A DNA stretch of 64,000 bases from Paraburkholderia sp. HP33-1 (GCF_021390595.1 NZ_JAJEJR010000001.1:1054001-1118000), one strand, 5' to 3'; shown: positions 26,628 through 37,046, counted from the first letter of the stretch. The notes: generated by a model not told the origin, from the sequence alone. Made by a program: numbers and translations.

Positions 26628-26900
26628 ATGTCCGCAGTTGAAGCAAGCAAGAAGTCCGAAGTCGTCGCGCAATTCGCACGAGCAGCCAACGACACCGGCT
26701 CCCCCGAAGTTCAGGTCGCGCTGCTCACGACCCGTATCAACGAACTGACCTCCCACTTCAAGGAGCACACGAAGGATCACCACAGCCGCCGCGGTCTGCT
26801 GCGCATGGTGAGCCGCCGTCGCAAGCTGCTCGACTACCTGAAGGGTAAGGACGCGGACCGTTACCGCAGCCTGATCGAGAAGCTGGGTCTGCGTAAGTAA
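26628..26900 (+). CDS. rpsO: 30S ribosomal protein S15
   Basis: A 90-residue S15, full length. It binds 16S rRNA at the central domain three-way junction and helps form intersubunit bridges. The signature [50 protein letters not shown] is intact through the C-terminal [13 protein letters not shown]. The start MSAVEASKK at 26628 has an AAGGA site; a frame open from 26595 is not conserved. It is followed by a terminator and then pnp, the usual proteobacterial order. Confidence 0.98.
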   Translation: MSAVEASKKSEVVAQFARAANDTGSPEVQVALLTTRINELTSHFKEHTKDHHSRRGLLRMVSRRRKLLDYLKGKDADRYRSLIEKLGLRK

Positions 26901-26920
26901 TCGGCCAGTCGTTCAGCAAG

Positions 26921-26960
26921 ATGCCTGTGTCAGTTTCGCTGATACAGGCATTTTGTTTTT
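26921..26960 (+). terminator. terminator between rpsO and pnp
   Basis: ATGCCTGTGTCAG and CTGATACAGGCAT form a 13-bp stem with one mismatch and a 5-nt loop, followed by TTTTGTTTTT. In other bacteria the equivalent terminator is leaky and lets rpsO transcripts enter pnp. The remaining DNA to 27113 shows no gene and no convincing promoter. Confidence 0.85.
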
Positions 26961-27113
26961 GCACGGCGCGCTTTGTGTGGCGCGCCCGGCCTGTGATCCG
27001 CGGCGTATGCCGGTTCGCGCGGTGTCGATGGCCAACGCAGTAGCGGTGGCAAAACAGCAGTAAAACGGGCAGTAACAGGAATATGGCCGGGCTTCAGGGG
27101 CGGAGTTTTGTGT

Positions 27114-27160
27114 CATTCCAGCGGTTCGCGCGCATTCGCAGCGCGTGGCTCTCTGGAATG
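27114..27160 (+). ncRNA. pnp 5' leader hairpin (candidate RNase III/PNPase control site)
   Basis: CATTCCAG (27114-27121) and CTGGAATG (27153-27160) form a perfect outer stem around an inner CGCGC/GCGCG stem, 87 nt before the pnp start. A long leader hairpin at this place is the RNase III cleavage site through which E. coli pnp is autoregulated. The analogy is positional; the sequence differs. Confidence 0.45.
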
Positions 27161-27246
27161 GCATAGCACGACTCTTCCCATGCGGCGCCGGTCCCGGCGT
27201 TGCCGCGCCGCTTCTGGTCCGCGCGGCATTACGATGAGGAAATGCA

Positions 27247-29382
27247 ATGACTATGTTCAACAAGATCGTCAAAGAGTTTAAGTGGGGGCAGCACAACGTT
27301 CGCCTCGAAACCGGTGAAATCGCTCGCCAGGCGAGCGGCGCGGTGATCGTCGACGTCGAAGACACCGTGGTGCTCGCCACCGTGGTCGGCGCGAAGACCG
27401 CAAAGCCGGGCCAGGACTTCTTCCCCCTGACCGTCGACTACCTCGAAAAGACCTACGCTGCCGGCAAGATTCCGGGTGGCTTCTTCCGCCGCGAAGGCCG
27501 TCCGTCGGAAGGCGAGACGCTGATCTCGCGCCTGATCGACCGCCCGCTGCGCCCGCTCTTCCCGGAAGGCTTCTACAACGAAGTGCAGGTCGTGATTCAC
27601 GTGCTGTCGCTGAATCCGGAAATCCCCGCCGACATCCCTGCGCTGATCGGCGCCTCGGCGGCGCTCGCCGTGTCCGGTCTGCCGTTCAATGGCCCGGTCG
27701 GCGCGGCGCGCGTGGCCTACATCAACAACGAATACGTGCTGAACCCGACGCGTGCGCAGATGAAGGAATCGGCGCTCGACCTCGTCGTCGCCGGGACGGA
27801 GCGTGCGGTCCTGATGGTCGAATCGGAAGCGCAGCAGCTGAGCGAAGAAGTCATGCTCGGCGCCGTCGTGTTCGGTCATGACCAGATGCAGACCGCGATC
27901 GACGCGATCCACGAACTGGTCCGCGAAGGCGGCAAGCCGGAGTGGGACTGGCAGCCGGCAGCGAAGAACGAAGCGCTGATCACGCGCGTGACCGAACTCG
28001 CGCAAGCCGATCTGCTCGCCGCTTACCAGATCCGTGACAAGCAGGCTCGCTCGACCAAGCTGAAGGAAGTCTACGCGGCGACCTCGGCGAAGCTCGAGGA
28101 AGAAGCGGCGGCTGCGGGCACTGTGGCGGCCGACAAGGCGTCGGTCGGCAACGTGCTGTTCGACATCGAAGCGAAGATCGTCCGTACGCAGATCCTGAAC
28201 GGCGAGCCGCGTATCGACGGCCGCGACACGCGCACTGTGCGCCCGATCGAAATCCGCACCGGCGTGCTGCCGCGTACCCACGGCTCGGCGCTGTTCACGC
28301 GCGGCGAGACGCAGGCGCTGGTGGTCGCGACGCTCGGCACGAAGGGCGACGAGCAAAACATCGACGCGCTCGAAGGCGAGTACCGCGAACGCTTCATGCT
28401 CCACTACAACATGCCTCCGTTCGCGACCGGCGAAACGGGCCGCGTCGGTTCGCCGAAGCGCCGTGAAATCGGTCACGGCCGTCTCGCGAAGCGCGCGCTC
28501 GTCGCGTGCCTGCCGAGCGCTGACGAATTCGGCTACTCGATCCGCGTCGTGTCGGAAATCACCGAGTCCAACGGTTCGTCGTCGATGGCTTCGGTGTGCG
28601 GCGGCTGCCTCGCGCTGATGGACGCCGGCGTGCCGATGAAGGCGCACGTCGCTGGTATCGCGATGGGCCTGATTCTCGAAGGCAACCGCTTCGCCGTGCT
28701 GACCGACATTCTTGGCGACGAAGATCACCTCGGCGACATGGACTTCAAGGTCGCGGGTACCGAGCAAGGCGTGACCGCGCTGCAGATGGACATCAAGATC
28801 CAGGGCATCACGAAGGAAATCATGCAGGTCGCGCTCGCGCAGGCGAAGGAAGGCCGCATGCACATCCTCGGCAAGATGACCTCTGCCGTGGCAGGTGCGA
28901 ACACTCAGCTGTCGGAGTTCGCACCGCGCATGATCACGATCAAGATCAACCCGGAAAAGATCCGCGACGTGATCGGCAAGGGCGGCTCGGTGATCCGCGC
29001 GCTGACCGAAGAAACCGGCACGACGATCGACATTTCGGACGACGGCGTCGTTACGATCGCGAGCACGAACAGCGAAGGCATGGCCGAAGCGAAGCGTCGT
29101 ATCGAAGCGATCACGATGGAAGTCGAAGTGGGCCAGGTGTACGAAGGCACCGTGCTCAAGCTGCTCGATTTCGGTGCGATCGTGAACATCCTGCCGGGCA
29201 AGGACGGTCTGCTGCATATCTCCGAAATCGCCAACGAGCGTATCAAGGACATCAACGACTACCTGAAGGACGGCCAGCAAGTGAAGGTCAAGGTCATCCA
29301 GACGGACGAAAAGGGTCGTGTGCGTCTGTCGGCGAAGGCGCTGCTGAACGACGCGCCGCAAGGCGAACCGACTCCGCAATAA
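27247..29382 (+). CDS. pnp: polyribonucleotide nucleotidyltransferase (PNPase)
   Basis: A 711-residue PNPase of normal length, cytoplasmic and part of the RNA degradosome in many bacteria. It degrades RNA 3' to 5' by phosphorolysis. Domains in order: first RNase PH-like domain (residues about 10-140, with [30 protein letters not shown]), the helical linker domain, the catalytic second RNase PH domain (about 320-550, [22 protein letters not shown] and [19 protein letters not shown]), a KH domain ([25 protein letters not shown]) and a C-terminal S1 domain ([20 protein letters not shown]). A GAGGA site precedes ATG 27247. Confidence 0.98.
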   Translation: MTMFNKIVKEFKWGQHNVRLETGEIARQASGAVIVDVEDTVVLATVVGAKTAKPGQDFFPLTVDYLEKTYAAGKIPGGFFRREGRPSEGETLISRLIDRPLRPLFPEGFYNEVQVVIHVLSLNPEIPADIPALIGASAALAVSGLPFNGPVGAARVAYINNEYVLNPTRAQMKESALDLVVAGTERAVLMVESEAQQLSEEVMLGAVVFGHDQMQTAIDAIHELVREGGKPEWDWQPAAKNEALITRVTELAQADLLAAYQIRDKQARSTKLKEVYAATSAKLEEEAAAAGTVAADKASVGNVLFDIEAKIVRTQILNGEPRIDGRDTRTVRPIEIRTGVLPRTHGSALFTRGETQALVVATLGTKGDEQNIDALEGEYRERFMLHYNMPPFATGETGRVGSPKRREIGHGRLAKRALVACLPSADEFGYSIRVVSEITESNGSSSMASVCGGCLALMDAGVPMKAHVAGIAMGLILEGNRFAVLTDILGDEDHLGDMDFKVAGTEQGVTALQMDIKIQGITKEIMQVALAQAKEGRMHILGKMTSAVAGANTQLSEFAPRMITIKINPEKIRDVIGKGGSVIRALTEETGTTIDISDDGVVTIASTNSEGMAEAKRRIEAITMEVEVGQVYEGTVLKLLDFGAIVNILPGKDGLLHISEIANERIKDINDYLKDGQQVKVKVIQTDEKGRVRLSAKALLNDAPQGEPTPQ

Positions 29383-29394
29383 TGCGGTAGCGAA

Positions 29395-29433
29395 AAAACG
29401 GCCGGCTGCGCTATGCGCGCCGGCCGTTTTTCA
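29395..29433 (+). terminator. intrinsic terminator after pnp
   Basis: AAAACGGCCGGC pairs with GCCGGCCGTTTT around a GC-rich loop, followed by a T-run, 12 bp after the pnp stop. Canonical terminator. Confidence 0.9.
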
Positions 29434-29531
29434 TGCAGGATGGATTGCGTTGCGGATTTGATGGCGACGCGGCGCTAAGGCGGGCAGCAGCAACGGGTAG
29501 GCAACGCAATCCAATCTTGGAGTTGACGCAG

Positions 29532-30548
29532 ATGAAAGCGATCGAAATCACCGAATTCGGTGCGCCGGACGTCCTCAAGCTGGCGGAGCGTCCGACGCCG
29601 CAGCTCAAGGCGGGCGAGGTGCTGATCAAGGTGGCGGCATCCGGCATCAATCGCCCGGATGTGTTTCAGCGCAAGGGTGGCTATGCGCCGCCACCGGGGG
29701 CGTCGGATCTGCCGGGGCTGGAGGTGGCGGGCGAGATCGTCGGTGGCGCAATCGACGAGAAGAACAACCCGTTTGGCCTGAAAGTCGGCGATCGCGTGTG
29801 TGCGCTGCTCGCGGGCGGCGGCTACGCGGAGTATGCGGCCGCGCCGCTCCTGCAATGCCTGCCGGTGCCCGCGGGGTTGTCGGATATCGAAGCGGCTTCA
29901 CTGCCCGAGACATTCTTCACGGTGTGGAGCAATGTGTTCAATCGCGCGCAGCTCGGCCAGGGCGAAGGCGGTCCGAACGAAACGCTGCTCGTGCAGGGTG
30001 GGTCGAGCGGCATCGGCGTGACGGCGATCCAGATTGCGCATGCGCTCGGCTTTCGTGTGTTCGCCACCGCAGGCTCGGACGAGAAGTGTCGCGCGTGCGA
30101 AGCGCTCGGCGCTGAACGGGCGATCAACTACAAGACTGAAGATTTCGTCGAGGTCATCAAGTCGCTGACCAACGATCGCGGCGTCGATGTGATCCTCGAC
30201 ATGGTGGCGGGCGGCTACGTGCCGCGCGAGCTGTCAGCGCTCGCCGACGGCGGCCGCATCGTCCTGATCGCACTGCTCGGCGGCGCGAAGGCGGAGCTGA
30301 ACCTGAACGAAGTGTTGCGCCGGCGTCTAACGGTCACCGGTTCGACGCTGCGGCCGCGGCCGATCGAATTCAAGGCGCAGATCGCCGCGCAACTGAAGGA
30401 GCGCGTGTGGCCGCATCTCGAAGCCGGGCGCATCAAACCGGTTGTGCATCGCGTGTTTCCGGCCGCCCAGGCTGCCGACGCGCATGCGCTGATGGAAAGC
30501 AGCACGCACGTTGGCAAGATCGTGCTGGCTTGGGGTCAGGACGCTTGA
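29532..30548 (+). CDS. NAD(P)H quinone oxidoreductase, PIG3/zeta-crystallin type
   Basis: A 338-residue zinc-free medium-chain dehydrogenase/reductase. The N-terminal catalytic domain has INRPDVFQRKGGYAPPPGASDLPGLEVAG, the PIG3-type signature. The Rossmann domain has QGGSSGIGVTAIQIAHALG at about 150-168 and binds NADPH. There are no structural zinc cysteines. It reduces quinones, probably by one electron, in the cytoplasm. The start 29532 follows an AGTTGACGCAG context with a weak SD; the frame is open upstream from 29433 without similarity. It is followed by a promoter for tpiA within the next 40 bp. Confidence 0.92.
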   Translation: MKAIEITEFGAPDVLKLAERPTPQLKAGEVLIKVAASGINRPDVFQRKGGYAPPPGASDLPGLEVAGEIVGGAIDEKNNPFGLKVGDRVCALLAGGGYAEYAAAPLLQCLPVPAGLSDIEAASLPETFFTVWSNVFNRAQLGQGEGGPNETLLVQGGSSGIGVTAIQIAHALGFRVFATAGSDEKCRACEALGAERAINYKTEDFVEVIKSLTNDRGVDVILDMVAGGYVPRELSALADGGRIVLIALLGGAKAELNLNEVLRRRLTVTGSTLRPRPIEFKAQIAAQLKERVWPHLEAGRIKPVVHRVFPAAQAADAHALMESSTHVGKIVLAWGQDA

Positions 30549-30558
30549 CGGCATCGGT

Positions 30559-30587
30559 TTGACCCGATCCACCCCACGAAGTAAAAT
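30559..30587 (+). promoter_or_regulatory. promoter of tpiA
   Basis: TTGACC (30559-30564) and TAAAAT (30582-30587) are exactly 17 bp apart, about 130 nt before tpiA and just after the quinone oxidoreductase stop. It probably drives tpiA-secG. Confidence 0.65.
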
Positions 30588-30716
30588 TGCGCGTTTTGCG
30601 CGCGCCGGATAAATCCAACTGGCGGACCGCGAGCGCAGGGAACAACCTGCAGCGAGGCGCTAGCGGAGTCCGCCGGCAGAGCAGGTAGGACTGGCAAGAC
30701 AGGACAACACGAGACG

Positions 30717-31493
30717 ATGTCGAAACAACAACGAGGCAAACTGGTAGTCGGTAACTGGAAGATGCATGGGCGGCTCGCCGCGAACACCGCGTTGTTGCAG
30801 GCGGTGGCGCAGGGCTCCGATGAATTGCCGGCCGACGTGCGCGTCGGTGTGTGCGTACCGAGCCTCTATCTCGCGCAGACGCAGTCGCTGCTCGAAGGCA
30901 GCCCGGTCGTGTGGGGTGTGCAGGACGTGTCCGCGTTCACGCACGGCGCCTATACCGGCGAAGTGGCCGCGCCGATGGTGACGGACTTCGGCGCGACATT
31001 TGCAATCGTCGGGCACTCGGAGCGTCGCGCGTATCACCGCGAAAGCGCCGAGTTGGTGGCGGTCAAAACGCAGCGTGCGCTCGAAGCGGGTTTGACGCCT
31101 ATCGTCTGCGTCGGCGAAACGCTCGAGGAACGCGAAGCCGGTTCGACCGAGCGGGTAGTCGGCGCGCAACTCGACGAAGTGCTCGCGAAGCTGTCGGCTC
31201 AAGAAGCGGCTCGTCTCGTCGTTGCCTATGAGCCGGTGTGGGCAATTGGCACCGGCAGGAGTGCGTCGGCGGAGCAGGCGCAGGCCGTGCACGCGTTCCT
31301 GCGCGCGCGTCTCGCGGCAAAAGGTGCGGCGGAGGTGCTGTTGCTGTACGGCGGCAGCGTGAAGCCGGACAACGCGGAAGAGCTGTTTCGTCAGCTCGAT
31401 ATCGACGGTGGCCTGATTGGCGGCGCGTCGTTGAAAGATCAGGATTTCCTGGCGATCTGCAAGGCGGCGGCTGCAACTAGCTTGGCCGGTTAA
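30717..31493 (+). CDS. tpiA: triosephosphate isomerase
   Basis: A 258-residue TIM-barrel enzyme, cytoplasmic, interconverting dihydroxyacetone phosphate and glyceraldehyde 3-phosphate. Catalytic residues are all visible: Asn13 and Lys15 (VGNWKMHG), His100 (VGHSERR), Glu172 ([11 protein letters not shown]), and the phosphate-binding loop [11 protein letters not shown]. Length is normal. secG follows 82 bp downstream. Confidence 0.97.
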   Translation: MSKQQRGKLVVGNWKMHGRLAANTALLQAVAQGSDELPADVRVGVCVPSLYLAQTQSLLEGSPVVWGVQDVSAFTHGAYTGEVAAPMVTDFGATFAIVGHSERRAYHRESAELVAVKTQRALEAGLTPIVCVGETLEEREAGSTERVVGAQLDEVLAKLSAQEAARLVVAYEPVWAIGTGRSASAEQAQAVHAFLRARLAAKGAAEVLLLYGGSVKPDNAEELFRQLDIDGGLIGGASLKDQDFLAICKAAAATSLAG

Positions 31494-31575
31494 GCAGGGC
31501 GTCTCGGCGAGGATGACTCCATTTCGCGCAACACGCAGTGTGCGGCGCGGTTAAATAAAGACTCAGGTGAGTGTG

Positions 31576-31962
31576 ATGCTGTATTTGAAAACGTTGATTA
31601 TCGTCGTTCAGTTGTTGTCGGCGCTCGGGGTCATTGGACTCGTGTTGTTGCAGCACGGCAAGGGCGCCGACATGGGCGCGGCTTTCGGCAGCGGAGCGTC
31701 GGGCAGCCTGTTCGGCGCGACGGGTTCGGCGAACTTCCTGTCGCGTACGACGGCGGTGCTCGCGGCGCTGTTTTTTGTGACGACGCTGGCGCTCACCTAC
31801 CTTGGTGCGTATCACGTGAAGCCTTCGGCAGGCGTGCTGGGCGCGGCAGTCACCGCGCCGGTCGCTGCTTCGGCTCCGGCTCCGGGCTCGGCTCCGGCGG
31901 CGCCATCGGCTGCAGCGCCGGCTTCGCCTGCGTCGGTTCCGGCGACGGGTGTGCCGAAATAA
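31576..31962 (+). CDS. secG: preprotein translocase subunit SecG
   Basis: A 128-residue SecG, the accessory subunit of the SecYEG channel. Two membrane helices ([20 protein letters not shown] and [18 protein letters not shown]) flank the conserved cytoplasmic loop [32 protein letters not shown]. The C-terminal 40 residues are an Ala/Pro/Ser-rich tail, longer than in E. coli SecG (110 aa) but usual in Burkholderiaceae. ATG 31576 is preferred; GTG 31567 in the same frame is possible. It is followed by the tRNA-Leu gene, which has its own promoter. Confidence 0.93.
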   Translation: MLYLKTLIIVVQLLSALGVIGLVLLQHGKGADMGAAFGSGASGSLFGATGSANFLSRTTAVLAALFFVTTLALTYLGAYHVKPSAGVLGAAVTAPVAASAPAPGSAPAAPSAAAPASPASVPATGVPK

Positions 31963-31988
31963 ATTTTCGGCCGACGCGCTTTTGTGCG

Positions 31989-32017
31989 TTGAACAATCTG
32001 TTTAGACAAGTTACAAT
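31989..32017 (+). promoter_or_regulatory. promoter of the tRNA-Leu gene
   Basis: TTGAAC (31989-31994) and TACAAT (32012-32017) are 17 bp apart, 57 bp before the mature tRNA 5' end. Confidence 0.6.
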
Positions 32018-32074
32018 TCAAGTCTTGAAGCGATTCGCGGGTTTTATAAGTTGTTTTCCCGGATTGCATATAGT

Positions 32075-32159
32075 GCCGACGTGGTGAAATTGGTAGACAC
32101 GCTATCTTGAGGGGGTAGTGGCGAAAGCTGTGCGAGTTCGAGTCTCGCCGTCGGCACCA
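32075..32159 (+). tRNA. tRNA-Leu, anticodon GAG
   Basis: An 85-nt class II tRNA including an encoded CCA. The acceptor stem is GCCGACG/CGTCGGC with discriminator A. The anticodon stem CTATC/GGTAG encloses the loop TTGAGGG, giving anticodon GAG for CUC/CUU leucine codons. A variable arm and the T-arm GCGAG-TTCGAGT-CTCGC follow. It sits between secG and nuoA and ends at a strong terminator. Confidence 0.97.
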
Positions 32160-32170
32160 AATGTTATCTA

Positions 32171-32206
32171 AATGCCAGCCGTTTGCTTCGCTTCGGCTGG
32201 CATTTT
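32171..32206 (+). terminator. terminator after tRNA-Leu
   Basis: AATGCCAGCCG pairs with CGGCTGGCATT around a 12-nt loop, followed by TTTTC, 11 nt after the tRNA 3' end. Confidence 0.88.
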
Positions 32207-32259
32207 CACTTCTGGCGCACGCAGGACTTGCGCCATGTACGTTGAGGAAGTGATTTCGC

Positions 32260-32282
32260 GTCAGGGGTGCTATGCTCCTGAC
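32260..32282 (+). promoter_or_regulatory. inverted repeat around a possible nuo -10 box
   Basis: GTCAGG and CCTGAC flank an 11-bp centre that contains TATGCT (32271-32276), a plausible -10 for the nuo operon 32 bp before nuoA. No good -35 is visible. The repeat could be an operator or a 5' UTR hairpin. Confidence 0.35.
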
Positions 32283-32313
32283 GGCACTCAGAACCAACCG
32301 ATTGAGGATTGTC

Positions 32314-32673
32314 TTGAACCTCGCAGCCTATTTCCCCGTTTTGTTGTTCCTTATTGTGGGCACCGGTTTAGGCGTAGCACTGGTCAGTATTGGCAAGATC
32401 CTCGGTCCGAACAAGCCCGACACCGAGAAAAACGCACCGTACGAGTGCGGCTTCGAAGCATTCGAAGATGCGCGCATGAAGTTCGACGTGCGCTACTACC
32501 TCGTCGCCATTCTCTTCATCATTTTCGACCTTGAAACCGCGTTCCTGTTCCCGTGGGGCGTGGCGTTGCGTGATGTCGGCTGGACTGGCTTCATTGCGAT
32601 GATGATTTTCCTGCTCGAATTCCTGCTTGGCTTTGCCTACATCTGGAAGAAGGGCGGCCTCGACTGGGAATGA
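32314..32673 (+). CDS. nuoA: NADH-quinone oxidoreductase subunit A
   Basis: A 119-residue membrane subunit of complex I with three helices and the conserved loop [21 protein letters not shown] between helices 1 and 2, part of the quinone-site region. The start is TTG 32314 ([11 protein letters not shown]), with GAGG upstream; the in-frame ATG at 32272 would add 14 residues not seen in the family. First gene of the 14-gene nuo operon. Confidence 0.95.
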   Translation: MNLAAYFPVLLFLIVGTGLGVALVSIGKILGPNKPDTEKNAPYECGFEAFEDARMKFDVRYYLVAILFIIFDLETAFLFPWGVALRDVGWTGFIAMMIFLLEFLLGFAYIWKKGGLDWE

Positions 32674-32735
32674 TGGATTAATCGCCGGTTTGCGTGGGTG
32701 GCCAGGCTTGCCGCCCCGTCTGGAGTGGAAAGCAA

Positions 32736-33215
32736 ATGAGTATCGAAGGGGTCTTGAAGGAAGGGTTTGTCACCACTACGGCAGACAAACTGATCAACTG
32801 GACGCGCACCGGCTCGCTGTGGCCGATGACGTTCGGTCTTGCGTGCTGCGCGGTCGAGATGATGCATGCGGGGGCTGCCCGTTATGACCTCGACCGTTTT
32901 GGTGTGGTGTTTCGCCCGAGTCCGCGTCAGTCGGACGTGATGATCGTCGCCGGCACGCTGTGCAACAAGATGGCGCCCGCTCTGCGCAAGGTCTACGACC
33001 AGATGGCCGAGCCGCGCTGGGTGATCTCAATGGGCTCGTGCGCGAACGGTGGCGGCTATTACCACTACTCTTACTCGGTGGTGCGCGGCTGCGACCGGAT
33101 CGTCCCGGTCGACGTGTACGTGCCGGGTTGTCCGCCCACCGCGGAAGCGCTGGTGTACGGCGTGATCCAGCTGCAAGCCAAGATTCGCCGCACCAACACC
33201 ATCGCCCGTCAATAA
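32736..33215 (+). CDS. nuoB: NADH-quinone oxidoreductase subunit B
   Basis: A 159-residue peripheral-arm subunit carrying cluster N2, the last Fe-S centre before quinone. The four ligands are visible: Cys37-Cys38 (GLACCAVEM), Cys102 (MGSCANGG) and Cys132 (PGCPPT). The start 32736 (MSIEGVL) has a GGAG site; a longer frame from 32694 is not conserved. Confidence 0.97.
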
Positions 33216-33235
33216 GGCCAACGCCTCCCCACAAT

Positions 33236-33838
33236 ATGGCAAGCAAACTCGAGACCCTGAAAGCGAACCTCGAGGCGGCCTTTGGCGGCCTCCTGTTGAG
33301 CACCACCGAGGCAGTCGGTGAGTTGACGATCGTCGTGAAGGCAAGCGATTACCTCAACGTGGCAAAGCGTCTGCGTGACGACCGCTCGCTCGGTTTCGAG
33401 CAATGTGTCGATCTGTGTGGCGTCGATTATCAAACCTATGCCGATGGCGCTTACGACGGCCCGCGTTTCGCTGCCGTGCTGCATCTGCTGTCGGTGCAGA
33501 ACAACTGGCGTCTGCGTCTGCGCGTATTCGCGCCGGACGACGACATGCCGATCCTGCCGTCCGTCGTCGAAATCTGGAATTCGGTCAACTGGTACGAGCG
33601 CGAAGCGTTCGACCTATACGGCATCGTCTTCGAAGGTCACCCGGACCTGCGCCGCATCCTGACCGATTACGGTTTCATCGGTCACCCGTTCCGCAAGGAT
33701 TTCCCGGTCTCCGGCTACGTCGAAATGCGTTACGACCCGGAAGAGAAGCGCGTCGTCTATCAACCGGTGACGATCGAGCCGCGGGAAATCACGCCGCGCG
33801 TGATCCGCGAGGATCACTATGGCGGTCTGAAACACTAA
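33236..33838 (+). CDS. nuoC: NADH-quinone oxidoreductase subunit C
   Basis: A 200-residue 30-kDa-type subunit of the peripheral arm, separate from NuoD as in betaproteobacteria (fused in E. coli). The signature [37 protein letters not shown] is at about residues 120-160 ([16 protein letters not shown]). The C-terminus contacts NuoB/NuoD. Start ATG 33236 begins MASKLETLK; the frame runs open upstream across nuoB without meaning. Confidence 0.96.
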   Translation: MASKLETLKANLEAAFGGLLLSTTEAVGELTIVVKASDYLNVAKRLRDDRSLGFEQCVDLCGVDYQTYADGAYDGPRFAAVLHLLSVQNNWRLRLRVFAPDDDMPILPSVVEIWNSVNWYEREAFDLYGIVFEGHPDLRRILTDYGFIGHPFRKDFPVSGYVEMRYDPEEKRVVYQPVTIEPREITPRVIREDHYGGLKH

Positions 33839-33847
33839 GAGAACGTC

Positions 33848-35101
33848 ATGGCAGAGATCAAGAACTACACGCTCAACTTCGGTCCGCAGCACCCGGCAGC
33901 GCATGGTGTGCTGCGTCTCGTGCTCGAACTCGACGGCGAAGTGATCCAGCGCGCCGATCCGCACATCGGTCTGCTGCATCGCGCGACTGAAAAGCTTGCC
34001 GAAGGCAAGACGTTCATCCAGTCGGTGCCGTACATGGATCGTCTCGACTACGTGTCGATGATGGTCAACGAGCACGGCTATGTGCTCGCCATCGAAAAAC
34101 TGCTCGGTATCGACGTGCCGCTGCGCGCGCAATACATTCGCGTGCTGTTCGACGAAATCACGCGCGTGTTGAATCACCTGATGTGGATCGGCGCGCACGC
34201 GCTCGACGTCGGCGCGATGGCGGTGTTCCTGTACGCGTTCCGCGAACGCGAAGACCTGATGGACGTGTATGAAGCGGTGTCCGGCGCGCGGATGCACGCG
34301 GCCTACTATCGTCCGGGTGGCGTCTATCGCGATCTGCCTGACGCGATGCCGCAATACAAGGCGTCGAAGATTCGCAATGCGAAGGCGTTGTCGAAGATGA
34401 ACGAGAACCGTCAGGGTTCGCTGCTCGACTTCATCGACGACTTCTTTACGCGCTTCCCGAAGTGCGTCGACGAATATGAAACGCTGCTCACCGACAACCG
34501 GATCTGGAAGCAGCGTCTGGTCGGCATCGGCGTGGTCAGCCCGGAGCGCGCGCTGCAGCTCGGCATGACTGGCGCGATGCTGCGCGGCTCGGGTATCGAG
34601 TGGGATCTGCGCAAGAAGCAGCCGTACGAAGTGTATGACAAGCTCGACTTCGACATTCCGGTCGGCGTGAATGGCGACTGCTACGACCGCTACCTGGTGC
34701 GCGTCGAAGAAATGCGTCAATCGACGCGGATCGCGAAACAGTGCATTGAGTGGTTACGCAAAAATCCGGGCCCGGTGATGACGGACAATCACAAGGTTGC
34801 GCCGCCCTCGCGCGTCGGCATGAAGTCGAACATGGAAGATCTGATCCATCACTTCAAGCTATTCACCGAAGGCTTCCATGTGCCGGAGGGCGAGGCGTAC
34901 GCCGCGGTCGAACATCCGAAGGGCGAGTTCGGCATCTATCTGATCTCGGACGGCGCTAACAAGCCGTATCGCTTGAAGATCCGCGCCCCGGGTTATGCGC
35001 ACCTGTCCGCGCTCGACGAAATGGCGCGCGGCCACATGATCGCCGACGCTGTGACGATCATCGGTACGCAGGACATCGTGTTCGGCGAAGTGGATCGCTA
35101 G
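33848..35101 (+). CDS. nuoD: NADH-quinone oxidoreductase subunit D
   Basis: A 417-residue 49-kDa-type subunit that forms the quinone-binding pocket with NuoB. It has [22 protein letters not shown] near the N-terminus (quinone-site histidines in PQHPAAHG), [12 protein letters not shown], and the C-terminal DPVFGEVDR-like ending (IVFGEVDR). It is related to NiFe hydrogenase large subunits but lacks the metal cysteines. nuoE follows after an unusually long 134-bp gap with a hairpin. Confidence 0.97.
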   Translation: MAEIKNYTLNFGPQHPAAHGVLRLVLELDGEVIQRADPHIGLLHRATEKLAEGKTFIQSVPYMDRLDYVSMMVNEHGYVLAIEKLLGIDVPLRAQYIRVLFDEITRVLNHLMWIGAHALDVGAMAVFLYAFREREDLMDVYEAVSGARMHAAYYRPGGVYRDLPDAMPQYKASKIRNAKALSKMNENRQGSLLDFIDDFFTRFPKCVDEYETLLTDNRIWKQRLVGIGVVSPERALQLGMTGAMLRGSGIEWDLRKKQPYEVYDKLDFDIPVGVNGDCYDRYLVRVEEMRQSTRIAKQCIEWLRKNPGPVMTDNHKVAPPSRVGMKSNMEDLIHHFKLFTEGFHVPEGEAYAAVEHPKGEFGIYLISDGANKPYRLKIRAPGYAHLSALDEMARGHMIADAVTIIGTQDIVFGEVDR

Positions 35102-35170
35102 GACGTATTCAGCGACGCGTGTCTGCGGTCGTCGCACCGCCCACGCGCGTCAAGCAAAGGAACGCCGGGT

Positions 35171-35201
35171 CTGTCGCAATAAGACGTGTGCGACAGGTTT
35201 T
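35171..35201 (+). terminator. terminator-like hairpin between nuoD and nuoE
   Basis: CTGTCGCA (35171-35178) and TGCGACAG (35189-35196) form a perfect 8-bp stem with a 10-nt loop, followed by GTTTTC. It lies in a 134-bp gap inside the operon, 35 bp before nuoE. It may cause partial termination, pausing or mRNA processing. Confidence 0.5.
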
Positions 35202-35235
35202 CGTTCGGTAGGAATTGAAAGAGTCGTGTCTGAAA

Positions 35236-35721
35236 ATGATCTCAGCTGAAGGCCTGAAAGAAATCGATCGTGCGATCGCGAAGTATCCCGCCGATCAGAA
35301 ACAGTCCGCCGTGATGTCGGCGTTGGCCACTGCTCAGGAAGAGCATGGCTGGCTGTCGCCCGAACTTATGCAGTTCGTCGCGGATTATCTTGGCATGCCG
35401 GCAATCGCCGTGCAGGAGGTAGCGACCTTCTACACGATGTACGAGACCTCGCCGGTCGGCAAGTACAAGATCACGCTCTGCACGAACCTGCCGTGTCAGC
35501 TTGGTCCGGATGGCGGTTCCGAAAGCGCCGCTGAATACCTGAAGCAGAAGCTCGGCATCGACTTCGGCGAAACCACGCCCGACGGCAAATTCTCCCTGAA
35601 AGAAGGTGAGTGCATGGGTTCGTGCGGCGATGCGCCGGTAATGCTGGTGAACAACCATCGTATGTGCAGCTTCATGAGCCGCGAGAAGATCGACCAGCTG
35701 CTCGAGGAACTTTCGAAATGA
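35236..35721 (+). CDS. nuoE: NADH-quinone oxidoreductase subunit E
   Basis: A 161-residue 24-kDa-type subunit with a thioredoxin-like fold and the 2Fe-2S cluster N1a. The ligands are Cys82, Cys87, Cys126 and Cys130 ([20 protein letters not shown]). It forms the NADH-oxidising module with NuoF. The start MISAEGL at 35236 is the conserved one; a TTG at 35215 is in frame. Its stop overlaps nuoF as ATGA. Confidence 0.97.
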   Translation: MISAEGLKEIDRAIAKYPADQKQSAVMSALATAQEEHGWLSPELMQFVADYLGMPAIAVQEVATFYTMYETSPVGKYKITLCTNLPCQLGPDGGSESAAEYLKQKLGIDFGETTPDGKFSLKEGECMGSCGDAPVMLVNNHRMCSFMSREKIDQLLEELSK

Positions 35722-37046
35722 CGGCTTTACATGATCGTCACATCAAACCGCTGATTCTCGCTGGCCTGAACGGCGACAACTGGCATCTCGAAGACTACGT
35801 AGCGCGCGGCGGTTACGCGCAGCTGCGCCGCATCCTGGAAGAAAAGATTCCCGCCGAGCAGGTGATCGCCGACGTCAAGGCGTCGGGTCTGCGCGGGCGC
35901 GGCGGTGCGGGCTTCCCGACCGGTCTGAAGTGGAGCTTTATGCCGCGTCAGTTCCCGGGCCAGAAGTATCTCGTCTGCAATTCGGACGAGGGCGAACCGG
36001 GTACGTTCAAGGACCGTGACATCCTTCGCTTCAACCCGCATGCGCTGATCGAAGGTATGGCGATCGGTGCGTACGCGATGGGCATCACGGTCGGCTACAA
36101 CTACATTCACGGCGAAATCTGGGAAGTCTACAAGCGCTTTGAAGAAGCGTTAGAAGAAGCTCGCCGCGCCGGGTTCCTCGGCGACAACATCATGGGCTCG
36201 GGCTTCTCGTTCCAGCTGCATGCGCACCACGGTTACGGCGCGTATATCTGCGGCGAGGAAACCGCGCTGCTCGAATCGATCGAGGGCAAGAAGGGGCAGC
36301 CACGCTTCAAGCCGCCGTTCCCGGCGAGCTTCGGCGTGTACGGCAAGCCGACCACGATCAACAACACGGAAACGTTCGCGGCGGTGCCGTTCCTGCTCGC
36401 CATCGGCCCGCAGAATTACCTCGAAATCGGCAAGCCGAACAACGGCGGCACGAAGATTTTCTCGGTATCGGGCGACGTCGAGCGTCCGGGCAATTACGAA
36501 ATTCCGCTCGGCACGCCGTTCGCGACGCTGATCGAACTCGCGGGCGGTATGCGTGGCGGCAAGAAGATCAAGGCCGTGATTCCTGGCGGTTCGTCGGCAC
36601 CGGTGATTCCGGGCGACACGATGATGCAGACCGACATGGATTACGACTCGATCGCGAAGGCCGGCTCGATGCTCGGTTCGGGCGCGGTGATCGTGATGGA
36701 CGAGACGCGCTGCATGGTGCGCTCGCTGCTGCGTCTGTCGTACTTCTATTACGAAGAGTCGTGCGGTCAATGCACGCCTTGCCGTGAAGGCACGGGCTGG
36801 CTGTACCGCGTGGTGCATCGTATCGAACATGGTCTCGGCCGCCAGGAAGATCTGGATCTGCTGAACTCCGTCGCGGAAAACATCATGGGCCGTACGATCT
36901 GCGCGCTCGGCGACGCAGCGGCCATGCCGGTTCGGGGCATGCTCAAGCACTATTGGGACGAATTCGAATATCACGTCGCCCACAAGCATTGCCTCGTCGG
37001 CGGTCATGCCGGCACGGCGGCGTCGCCCGAAACAGTGGCAGCCTGA
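35718..37046 (+). CDS. nuoF: NADH-quinone oxidoreductase subunit F
   Basis: A 442-residue 51-kDa subunit that binds NADH, FMN and cluster N3. The NADH/FMN loop [16 protein letters not shown] is at about 61-76, and the FMN site continues with [16 protein letters not shown]. The N3 ligands are in [15 protein letters not shown] plus a Cys in [15 protein letters not shown] 35718 overlaps the nuoE stop by 4 bp. A frame open from 35610 is internal to nuoE and discarded. Confidence 0.97.
   Translation: MTALHDRHIKPLILAGLNGDNWHLEDYVARGGYAQLRRILEEKIPAEQVIADVKASGLRGRGGAGFPTGLKWSFMPRQFPGQKYLVCNSDEGEPGTFKDRDILRFNPHALIEGMAIGAYAMGITVGYNYIHGEIWEVYKRFEEALEEARRAGFLGDNIMGSGFSFQLHAHHGYGAYICGEETALLESIEGKKGQPRFKPPFPASFGVYGKPTTINNTETFAAVPFLLAIGPQNYLEIGKPNNGGTKIFSVSGDVERPGNYEIPLGTPFATLIELAGGMRGGKKIKAVIPGGSSAPVIPGDTMMQTDMDYDSIAKAGSMLGSGAVIVMDETRCMVRSLLRLSYFYYEESCGQCTPCREGTGWLYRVVHRIEHGLGRQEDLDLLNSVAENIMGRTICALGDAAAMPVRGMLKHYWDEFEYHVAHKHCLVGGHAGTAASPETVAA

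Noticed and set aside
27229..29379. 716-codon open frame antisense to pnp
   Set aside because: Arg/Asp/His-rich low-complexity translation with no family features; pnp on the other strand is certain.
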